Source of the DNA: UBA5239 sp031548025 | Lineage (GTDB): Bacteria; Verrucomicrobiota; Lentisphaeria; Victivallales; Victivallaceae | Assembly: GCA_031548025.1 (NCBI GenBank) | Contig: JAVBRM010000072.1 | Coordinates: 1-64,000 of the forward strand | Length of the DNA: 64,000 bases | Direction: 5' to 3' | The notes under the pieces: generated by a model | Told to the model about the DNA's origin: nothing | Databases searched by the model: none | The model's input: the letters and a program-made list of their open reading frames with translations, nothing else | Position numbers and translations under genes: made by a program | Part shown: positions 26,608-34,054 of the stretch, piece by piece | Layout: the number at the start of each line of letters is the position of its first letter | Numbering within the stretch: position 1 is the stretch's first letter

Positions 26608-26667
26608 TAACCGGATTCAAAAAATACGGCTTTTTGTCCTTTCGGTCTTTTCCGTCTTTTTGAAGTC

Positions 26668-29607
26668 TTACCGGACGGGAGTATCCAGGCGATAGATGAC
26701 GGTCTCTCCGTGACGCATGTCGAGGATGATCCGGTCGGTCGATGGGATAATGGTTCCGTCGGCGAGGTTGGTCAATTGTTTCTTGTCCGGGAGGCGAATC
26801 TCTTTTTTTCCTTTGCCGTTCGCGTGGATCATCAGGAAACCGGCGTTGGCGCGGACCACGTCGCCGGAGTAATTCCAGATATGGACTCCGGCGAGTTCCG
26901 CCGCGCCGCGCAGTAGTCCGGCGGTCGGGCGTGTAAGGCTGTAAATGCTGTTTCCGCTCCATGGTCCTACCATTTCCGCCAAAGTGGTGAACTCGCCGAG
27001 TTTGCCGTGGATTTTGGCTTCCGGGGAAGTGACGCTGAATCCGGGATCGAATGAATAGAGTTCGGGATCGGGTTTCTGGTATTTGGTCAACGGGCCGGAA
27101 CCGGAGGTGATCAGGCGGGCTTTATTGAGCGGCCGCTGCAATTGGAATTGGAAACCGGTCAGGCGGTTCATCAAGTCGAGACTGTAGCCGCCATAGGTAA
27201 TGAATCCGGGGGCGTAAAACCAGATCGCGGAAGCTTGGTTGCGGGCGAGTTTGGCGTGGATTTTCTGAATCACCTCGCGTTCATTCATCCCGAGGTGCCA
27301 GAGATTGGCAAAGATGTAGAGTTTGTAATCCGGCATATCTTTCTCGAAAAGATCGCTGTATAAATAAGTGTCGAACGGAAACCCCGCATGTCCGCATTCC
27401 GCTTTGGCCTGGCGGACGTAATCATGATGCTGTTTTTTCGCGTCGTTGACGAACATCATACTGGTTTCATCCACGATCAGGGCGACTTCGGCGACAGATT
27501 GGCGCGGCTGGTTGAGCAGCGATTTTTCGAGACGGGCCATTTGCGCAAACTGTTCCATGAGTTTCTCGTGATGAAACGTGGCGGCTCCTTCCAGCAGCAG
27601 CCATTGGAGTCCGACGCCCTGAGTCAGCGAATTGCCGAAACTGCGCCAGTGAACATCCAGCGTTTCTTCCAGCGTGGGGGTGCGGTAGACATTGTTGTTG
27701 ACGGCGAAACAGGTGCGCATATCCGCTTCATCGAAATAAAACTTCCCATGAAGCCGGAGCGAAGCTGTATAACCGCAGAGATAATCCCCCTCCTGCCCGG
27801 CGCGACGGCGATCATAACTGGTAGGGCCAATTAAAAAATCCACGTTCGGATCGCGCAAGACCCGCGACAGGGCGTGAAATCCCTGGTTCTCCAGCTCCGT
27901 ATGCCAGAGGGTATAGCCATAGAAAAATCCAACCAGCTTCGGAACCTTCATCACCTGCTTGGCCCCGGCCGCAAACATGGAAATACAATCGGCGACGGTA
28001 TCGTTGGCAAACGTCCGGTAATCGATGACAGCGCGTGCCTTCGGCCAATAGCGGAAAAATCCGTATTCGGAGATTTTCGAGCGCTGTTCCGGGGTGGGGA
28101 TTTCCGCGTTTTCGAAAGTCACGGTTTCATTATTCCAGGCGCGACGAAGGGCCGCTTCGGTCCGGTAGTGTTTGCGCAGATATTCCCTGAACGCCGCCCG
28201 GTTCACCTCCGAATAATCGACCAGCCCTTTGTTGCTGCCCCACCAGTACCACTCGCTCGCCCGCCCACCGGCCAGCAGATACGCCGCGACATGATGTGCG
28301 TAGGGTGAATTCTCGATATGCCGGATCGCCGCCTGCATGGTGTCCATGGCGTCACGCCGCCATACCGCGCTGTTGAATGACGGTTGATCCCGGTCGCTTT
28401 GCCCGTCGATGGTGCGTCCGGCTTGGTTCTTATGAAGTTTTGTCCACCACAGCGGCATATCCAGCTTGAGCCTGATCATCAGCCGGGCTTGCGGATTGGC
28501 CTTGACGGCGGCTTCGAACGCGGCATCCAGTTTGCCGAAATCATATTTTCCCGGTTCGATATACCAATCATATATGCCATTTTTCCAAATGGTCCGCCCC
28601 TGAATCATGAGGCCCTGCCACGGCATTCCGGCAGCAGCAAAATCGCGCATACTGGCTTGCTCCTTATCGTTCGTGTCGCGCGAACTCTGCGCCGCGGTCA
28701 TGCTGGAGACAACCTCGCCGTTATGCCAAATCGCCGGGGCTCCATTGTGCATGACAACCTTGAACTCCGAGTTGGCTTCCCGAAGCGGAGCCGGTATATT
28801 CTGTTCGAAACGTTCCGTTATCGCCAATTTATTGCCGAAATCCGGGCTGTAATCCGCCAGCAGAACCGCCCGGCGGCTGGGAACTTCGATCCGACCGTCC
28901 GGATATGAACTTTTGTCTTTCCGATAACACTCGGCAATTTCATCCGAGGTCAACGCGGTATTGAAAAAGGCAACCCGGCCGATGTAGCCGTTGAAAAACG
29001 CCGTCGAACCGCCGCCATCCCCCTGCCCGCAGCCGATTTGCACCGGATCGGCAGTCCATGGAATACGCTGAGTGCGGCTCGTCCCCTCCGCCGCGATTTT
29101 TCCGTTGACATAAGTGGTAATGCGGCCCTGGTCGAAAGTCGCCGCGATATGATTCCACTGAAACTGAATCGCCTGGACGCATTCCGACAGCTTAACGAGT
29201 TTCGTTCCGTACTTCCCCGTCCTCAAGTCGTCGTGGTAACGCAAAATTCCTTCCCAGATTTTGCTCTCCGGATTGATCAGTGAAAAATTCGGAACCTGAT
29301 CATAAAGCTGGAAGGAAAAATTCACATTTCTGACCCGGTCGCCCTTGAAAACGATCCCGCGGTAACCGTTATTTTTGATCCATGCGAAACCTCCCTCCAC
29401 GGGCGCCCCGGGAACCACCCAGGCCGTGACCGTGAATTTACCGGCGTCGAACTTCTCCGCGGGAAATTGCAATTCCGGCAGATTTTCCGGAATATCTCCC
29501 GCCAGATACGGCTTGCCGCCCGCGGGCAGGAACTCAAATACAGGCTCTGCGGCCAAGCCGGAAAATAACGAACAAAGCAACAACAACATCATCAAAATTT
29601 TCATCAT
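26668..29607 (-). CDS. Exported LamG plus GH42-like beta-galactosidase
   Basis: About 979 residues. Signal peptide (MMKILMMLLLLCSLFSGLAA), then a concanavalin-like LamG domain (about 60-230, FTVTAWVV, WNHIAATFDQGRITTYVNG, NGYIGRVAFFNTALTSDEIAECY). A GH42-like barrel follows, with AGGRASEWYWWG (Glu about 452, candidate acid/base), YSEVNRAAFREYLRKHYRTEAALRRAWN, and a trimerisation-like segment (YKLYIFANLWHLG). The start at 29607 is preferred over 29622: AAGGTAGAG lies 7-10 bases upstream, whereas nothing precedes 29622. Starting at 29622 would overlap the pseudopilin stop. It follows the LacI gene and pseudopilin in one operon. Confidence 0.8.
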   Translation of the reverse strand: MMKILMMLLLLCSLFSGLAAEPVFEFLPAGGKPYLAGDIPENLPELQFPAEKFDAGKFTVTAWVVPGAPVEGGFAWIKNNGYRGIVFKGDRVRNVNFSFQLYDQVPNFSLINPESKIWEGILRYHDDLRTGKYGTKLVKLSECVQAIQFQWNHIAATFDQGRITTYVNGKIAAEGTSRTQRIPWTADPVQIGCGQGDGGGSTAFFNGYIGRVAFFNTALTSDEIAECYRKDKSSYPDGRIEVPSRRAVLLADYSPDFGNKLAITERFEQNIPAPLREANSEFKVVMHNGAPAIWHNGEVVSSMTAAQSSRDTNDKEQASMRDFAAAGMPWQGLMIQGRTIWKNGIYDWYIEPGKYDFGKLDAAFEAAVKANPQARLMIRLKLDMPLWWTKLHKNQAGRTIDGQSDRDQPSFNSAVWRRDAMDTMQAAIRHIENSPYAHHVAAYLLAGGRASEWYWWGSNKGLVDYSEVNRAAFREYLRKHYRTEAALRRAWNNETVTFENAEIPTPEQRSKISEYGFFRYWPKARAVIDYRTFANDTVADCISMFAAGAKQVMKVPKLVGFFYGYTLWHTELENQGFHALSRVLRDPNVDFLIGPTSYDRRRAGQEGDYLCGYTASLRLHGKFYFDEADMRTCFAVNNNVYRTPTLEETLDVHWRSFGNSLTQGVGLQWLLLEGAATFHHEKLMEQFAQMARLEKSLLNQPRQSVAEVALIVDETSMMFVNDAKKQHHDYVRQAKAECGHAGFPFDTYLYSDLFEKDMPDYKLYIFANLWHLGMNEREVIQKIHAKLARNQASAIWFYAPGFITYGGYSLDLMNRLTGFQFQLQRPLNKARLITSGSGPLTKYQKPDPELYSFDPGFSVTSPEAKIHGKLGEFTTLAEMVGPWSGNSIYSLTRPTAGLLRGAAELAGVHIWNYSGDVVRANAGFLMIHANGKGKKEIRLPDKKQLTNLADGTIIPSTDRIILDMRHGETVIYRLDTPVR

Positions 29608-29618
29608 AAACTCTACCT

Positions 29619-30377
29619 TCATTTCAAAAACAGACCGAATTTATACCAGTCGGTGGTATTGATTTTACTGGCGGAACCAGTGTTGACGTGATCCGGCGAA
29701 CACGGAAAACCATTCTGGGAAATTTCCATAGCGTTCGCCGCGCTCGCATGGCCGTCGCAATAAACGATGTTGCAGCGGTTGACATTGTGGGCGTCCCAGA
29801 ACTGACCGGTATTGTTCCTGATATCAATGCGGAAATAGTTATACGGCTTGTCGATGGCGCGCTTCGTATCGGCAAACATAATGGTGGAGGAAGGGCGTTT
29901 CAGTTTTTTGTAAACCAGAAATCCCCTCTGGTCGCTACCGATCCGGTTGTAAAGCCAGGGGCTGACTCCGTCGTTTTCATAATAAAGCTGTTTGCCATCC
30001 AACACATACCCGGGGTTAATTCCATAACAGAAAGTGAGCAGTTTGCTGCTTTCCGCGCTGGTGAAATTGATGTTGAAATCCGATTTCGTACAGGTATATT
30101 TGCGCCAATCCTCCGGTTTGACCAACCCCATGCTGTAGAACCGGTGCATCCACTCGGGAGTTCCCTTCCAGATGACATTGTCATAAATCGGCAACGCCGT
30201 ATCACTGACATCCAGATACGCCTGGCTGATCAGAAACAACTGTTTCTGGTTATTTGTACAACTGATCTGGGTAGCCTTGTTTCGCGCTTTGCTGAGAGCC
30301 GGCAGCAGCATCGCCGCCAATATTGCGATAATCGCAATCACTACCAACAGCTCGATAAGTGTGAAATTTTTTCTCAT
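29619..30377 (-). CDS. DUF1559-type pseudopilin
   Basis: 252 residues beginning MRKN then FTLIELLVVIAIIAILAAML, with SKARNKATQISCTNNQKQLFL after the hydrophobic helix. Near the end AHNVNRCNIVYCDGHASA gives the H-x8-xxDGH motif, with Cys replacing the usual Ala/Val before Asp. Type IV pilin-like, membrane-anchored. It sits between the LacI regulator (25 bases upstream) and the secreted GH42-like gene. Confidence 0.92.
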   Translation of the reverse strand: MRKNFTLIELLVVIAIIAILAAMLLPALSKARNKATQISCTNNQKQLFLISQAYLDVSDTALPIYDNVIWKGTPEWMHRFYSMGLVKPEDWRKYTCTKSDFNINFTSAESSKLLTFCYGINPGYVLDGKQLYYENDGVSPWLYNRIGSDQRGFLVYKKLKRPSSTIMFADTKRAIDKPYNYFRIDIRNNTGQFWDAHNVNRCNIVYCDGHASAANAMEISQNGFPCSPDHVNTGSASKINTTDWYKFGLFLK

Positions 30378-30402
30378 TTTGGAAGCCTCCGTTCTGATTT
30401 TA

Positions 30403-31434
30403 TCATTTTTGTGTGTTTTTGACAGTTTCAGGTATTTTCTTCTCCGGCGGCGGCAGAGTGGTTCCCCTTGCTATCAATACGGTATCGATTTTCATTGTTT
30501 CCGGCGGCGCCTCCGGAGCGGCGATTCTCCTTACCAACAAATCCAAAGCGGCCTTGCCGAATTCCGTCAGATTCGGGTCGATCGTCGAAATATGCGGCTC
30601 ATAGCAAGTAGTAAAAACGGAATTATCCTGCCCGATCACCGAAATTCGCCGGGGTATATCCACTCCCATGAGGCGCGCCTGTTCGCAAAAAGTCAATGCC
30701 CACAGATCATTCTGCACCAGTACCGAATCGATCTTTTTCGGCAGAAATTCATTTTTCAGCAATTCACACATCCTGGCGGCGGCTCCATCTTTGGAAGGAA
30801 TCGTAAATACAGGAGCATTCTCGCCGAAATGAGCCCGAAAGGCATGTTCGCGGGCCGGAATGGAGTCATGACCCGAACTCCCGCCGATAATCAAAGCGGT
30901 ATGCCGGCGCTTTTCTTCGATAAAAAGCCGACGCGCCTCCCGATAAGCCGAACCGATATCATAATAAAGCGAAGACATCCCCTCCAACGGCTTCGCCCCA
31001 AATACGACAAGTTTGGGATTGCTCCGCAGCTCCTCATGAAAAACGTTCCGATGGCAGAGAATTCCATCCACACAATGCTGAAGCAGCATCCGGTAATTAT
31101 CCAAAATCCGCTCCGGGCTGCTGTCGCACTCCGTGATGAGTAAATGATATCCCATTTGATTGCAACATTTTCTGAATGCATCAAGCTGCCTCGACCGGAC
31201 TTCCACATCGCCACTGCCCAGTATGACTCCGATCAACCCGGAAGACTTGCCCTTGAGAACCCGGGCCATGAGATTCGGAGTATAGCCGAGGCGGTCGGCA
31301 ATCTCGAGAATCGTTCCACGCAAGTTGTCGGAAACACGGATGGTTCCCTTTTTTCCAATTCTTTCATTCAGTACCGTGGAAACCACCGGTACCGTTACAT
31401 TAGCCTCTCTGGCAATATCAACAAGCCTGACCAT
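30403..31434 (-). CDS. LacI-family transcriptional regulator
   Basis: About 343 residues. N-terminal HTH (VRLVDIAREANVTVPVVSTVLNER, hinge helix YTPNLMARVLKGKSSGLIG) and a periplasmic-binding-type effector domain (HLLITECDSSPERILDNYRMLLQHCVDGILC, HTALIIGGSSGHDSIPAREHAF, KIDSVLVQNDLWAL, ISVIGQDNS, ISTIDPNLTEFGKAALDLLVRRI). ATG 31434 is used rather than TTG 31437 because GAGGTGA is 7 bases upstream. It is divergent from the GH78 gene and leads the pseudopilin/GH42 unit. Probably controls both. Confidence 0.93.
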   Translation of the reverse strand: MVRLVDIAREANVTVPVVSTVLNERIGKKGTIRVSDNLRGTILEIADRLGYTPNLMARVLKGKSSGLIGVILGSGDVEVRSRQLDAFRKCCNQMGYHLLITECDSSPERILDNYRMLLQHCVDGILCHRNVFHEELRSNPKLVVFGAKPLEGMSSLYYDIGSAYREARRLFIEEKRRHTALIIGGSSGHDSIPAREHAFRAHFGENAPVFTIPSKDGAAARMCELLKNEFLPKKIDSVLVQNDLWALTFCEQARLMGVDIPRRISVIGQDNSVFTTCYEPHISTIDPNLTEFGKAALDLLVRRIAAPEAPPETMKIDTVLIARGTTLPPPEKKIPETVKNTQK

Positions 31435-31457
31435 CAAAAAATCACCTCTGGCTACAG

Positions 31458-31513
31458 ATTAAAGGTTTTATCACCATTTACCTCAGCTTGATTAATGGTT
31501 TTATCACTATTAA
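31458..31513. promoter_or_regulatory. Tandem operator pair in the LacI/GH78 divergent region
   Basis: Two copies of a 23-base sequence begin at 31458 and 31491 (33 bp apart), identical at 20 of 23 positions and sharing GGTTTTATCAC. Each is a pseudo-palindrome with half-sites resembling AATGGT and ACCATT. The second abuts the -10 box of the LacI promoter. Consistent with LacI-family operators for autoregulation and control of the divergent GH78 gene. Confidence 0.7.
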
Positions 31514-31540
31514 TTATAACGTCCATTTGCCAAATGTCAA
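31513..31540 (-). promoter_or_regulatory. Promoter of the LacI gene
   Basis: Minus strand TTGACA (31535-31540), 16-base spacer, TATAAT (31513-31518). The tandem operator copies lie immediately downstream, overlapping the transcription start. Confidence 0.8.
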
Positions 31541-31649
31541 GACCCTGATAATTTTTTGGCGCGAAAAAAATAAAGAGAGCCGCATTTTACAGCTTTGACA
31601 ATTTTCCATTCGGGGCTAATTTACTTCAAAACAACTTGAGGGCATGACT

Positions 31650-34016
31650 ATGATAGAATACGCGGCGTGGCTGAACGTCATTGGCAATAACAAGGATTCG
31701 CATTTCTGTTTCAGGAACGTATTTCAGGTCGATACGGTTCCGCAATCGGCATTCCTGGAAATCTCGGCCGACTCGACCTTTTCGGTTTGGATCAATGGCC
31801 GGCGCTGCCCGATCAGTCAGTTCAGCGATTTTCCGCGGACCCGGACTTTCAGCAAACTTGAAATCGCATCATATCTCCAATCCGGCTTAAACTGCGTCGC
31901 GGTGGAGGTTCATTATCTCGGGGAAAGTTTTTCCACCTATATTACCGGAACACCTTATCTCAAAGCCGTAATTCATACCGTCGGCAATATCCTGACCGCT
32001 ACCGGGCCGGGCTGGAAAATCATTTCCGATCCCGCTTTCCGTTCCGGGCTGGAATGCAAAATCACCAGTCAATTGAGTTATGCTTTCCAGTACGACGCGC
32101 GCCTGGCCGCCGACTGGCGCAGTGTATCCTTTGACGATTCCGCCTGGGTGAATGCCGAGGCTTATCCGGATGGTTCCAACTGGGATGAAATGAAGGAGCG
32201 CCCGGTTAAGCAACTGAAAGAGCTTTCTTCACCGGCAGTCGCGCTGGTTCAGCATGGATTGCTGTATCGGATTGAAGAAAAAACGACATTCGCACTGTCA
32301 TGCCAATCTGACTTGCTGCGTCCGCTCCGCCATGATGAAGCATTTTCGCAATTCCCGAAGTTCAAGCAATTGGAGGCTTATTCGCGTACCCGCGTTTCTC
32401 TGCTCCCGGATGGTTCCACCGGCGTTACCTTCAAAGCCCTGCCGGACAATGAACCTGTAAACGGTTATTACCTGATCGCCGACCTGGGCCGGGAAACTGT
32501 CGGCTGGCTTGAACTCGATATCACCGCGCCTGCCGGAACAGTCATCGACATCGCTCACGGCGAACATCTGGACGACGGCCGCTGCCGCGCCGCCATCGGC
32601 AACCGGAATTTCGCCGACCGCTATATCTGCCGCGAAGGACGCAATCAATTCCGCTACTATCACCGCCGCCTCGGCGCGAGATACATCGAGCTTCACATCA
32701 CCAATATTACCGGAGAGGTCAAGGTGCATTACGCCGGTTTGCTGCCGCTCGAACTGCCGCTGCCGGAAAGCGCCGTATTCCACTGCGAAGACGACCTCCT
32801 GAACCGGATCAACGAAGTCGCCTCCGACACTCTGAAGCTCTGTATGCACGAACATTACGAAGATTGCCCGTGGCGCGAACAAGCGCTCTATGCGTTCGAC
32901 TCCCGTAATCAAATGATGTACGGATATTATCTGTGGGGCAATTATAAGTTTGCGGCGGCGTCACTGGATTTACTGGCGCAGTCTTATCGCGGCGACGGCT
33001 ATTTGTGCTTGACCGCGCCGGGGGCTTTTGGCAAAACCATTCCTTCATTTACCCTGGTCTGGATCTCGGCGCTCCGCGAACAGTGGCTTTACAGCGGTTC
33101 CGACCAGCTTTTCCGGCGTCATGCCGGGTTGATCGATGAAATCATCGACTACGCACTGGAACGCCGCGACCAGGCTTCCGGCCTTTATCACTCCGCCCCC
33201 GAAAACACTTGGAATTTCTTCGAATGGCGCGGCCAGTTGGATAAAGTCGATTCAGCCCCGAACTCACTGTACAATATATTCCTGTACGAAGCCTTGACCT
33301 CAGCGGCTCTGATGCAACACTGGGCCGCCAACCCGGTACGGGCCGAAAAACTGGAACAAGTCGCGACGGAACTCGGCAAGAACATCGAACAAACCTTTTA
33401 CGATTCCGCTTCGGGCTGTTACTCGCTGTACCCGAATCACCCCGGCGACGATCTCTATGAATTGGTTCAAGCGGTAATGCTCTACAACCGTCTGGTTCCC
33501 GCCGACAAAATCGATCAGGTGGTCGACGCCATCGCCGGGCAAAAACTCATCAGCCTGACTTACAGTTCGTTATTCTATCTGGTCAATGGTCTGATGCAAG
33601 CCAACGCCACCGGGCGTGACTATTTGAACGCCTTTTTGCGCAAGCAATTTGCTTTGCCGCTTTTGAACAGAGCCACGTCGCTCTGGGAAACGCCATACGC
33701 TGGGGATGACTTCTATTTTGCCGGCAGCCTCTGTCATGCCTGGAGCAGTGTCACGCCGTATTACAGCGGCAGTTGTTTGCTGGGGATCACCCCGCTGGAA
33801 CCGGGATTCAAGACCTTTATGCTGAAGATTCATCCGGGTCACCTGACCCATGCTTCGGGCTCGGTTCCCACACCTTACGGCGACATCAGGGTATCCTGGG
33901 TCCTGAACGCGGAACAACGTTTGGAAGTCAGCGTCGAGTATCCATCCGAGATCACGATGAATTATTCCGATTTCCCGAAATACCCGGTTCACGACCTGAT
34001 CCCGTCAATAAGATAA
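31650..34016 (+). CDS. Alpha-L-rhamnosidase, GH78 family
   Basis: About 788 residues, no signal peptide. N-terminal beta-sandwich domains (FLEISADSTFSVWINGRRC, LNCVAVEVHYLGES, WRSVSFDDSAWVNAEAYPDG) precede an (alpha/alpha)6 barrel with the GH78 signature YEDCPWREQALYAFDSRNQMM (general acid Glu/Asp), GDGYLCLTAPG, TLVWISALREQWLYSG and SLWETPYAGDDFYFAGSLCHAWSS. A beta C-terminal domain closes it. Enzymes of this family remove L-rhamnose from rhamnogalacturonan and flavonoid glycosides. ATG 31650 chosen: GAGGG is 7 bases upstream (31644 is too close). Divergent from LacI. Confidence 0.92.
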   Translation: MIEYAAWLNVIGNNKDSHFCFRNVFQVDTVPQSAFLEISADSTFSVWINGRRCPISQFSDFPRTRTFSKLEIASYLQSGLNCVAVEVHYLGESFSTYITGTPYLKAVIHTVGNILTATGPGWKIISDPAFRSGLECKITSQLSYAFQYDARLAADWRSVSFDDSAWVNAEAYPDGSNWDEMKERPVKQLKELSSPAVALVQHGLLYRIEEKTTFALSCQSDLLRPLRHDEAFSQFPKFKQLEAYSRTRVSLLPDGSTGVTFKALPDNEPVNGYYLIADLGRETVGWLELDITAPAGTVIDIAHGEHLDDGRCRAAIGNRNFADRYICREGRNQFRYYHRRLGARYIELHITNITGEVKVHYAGLLPLELPLPESAVFHCEDDLLNRINEVASDTLKLCMHEHYEDCPWREQALYAFDSRNQMMYGYYLWGNYKFAAASLDLLAQSYRGDGYLCLTAPGAFGKTIPSFTLVWISALREQWLYSGSDQLFRRHAGLIDEIIDYALERRDQASGLYHSAPENTWNFFEWRGQLDKVDSAPNSLYNIFLYEALTSAALMQHWAANPVRAEKLEQVATELGKNIEQTFYDSASGCYSLYPNHPGDDLYELVQAVMLYNRLVPADKIDQVVDAIAGQKLISLTYSSLFYLVNGLMQANATGRDYLNAFLRKQFALPLLNRATSLWETPYAGDDFYFAGSLCHAWSSVTPYYSGSCLLGITPLEPGFKTFMLKIHPGHLTHASGSVPTPYGDIRVSWVLNAEQRLEVSVEYPSEITMNYSDFPKYPVHDLIPSIR

Positions 34017-34020
34017 CGTG

Positions 34021-34052
34021 AAAAGGGAATGCCCCGCGCATTCCCTTTTTAT
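34021..34052. terminator. Bidirectional terminator between GH78 and the ATPase gene
   Basis: Perfect 12-bp stem AAAAGGGAATGC / GCATTCCCTTTT with a 5-base loop (34021-34049), T-run following on plus strand, and A-run preceding, so it also works for the convergent minus-strand ATPase gene ending at 34055. Confidence 0.85.
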
Positions 34053-34054
34053 TT

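Noticed and set aside
26600..26667. Intrinsic terminator after the GH42-like gene
   Set aside because: Only a weak ACGG/CCGT pairing before a T-run; not strong enough to call.
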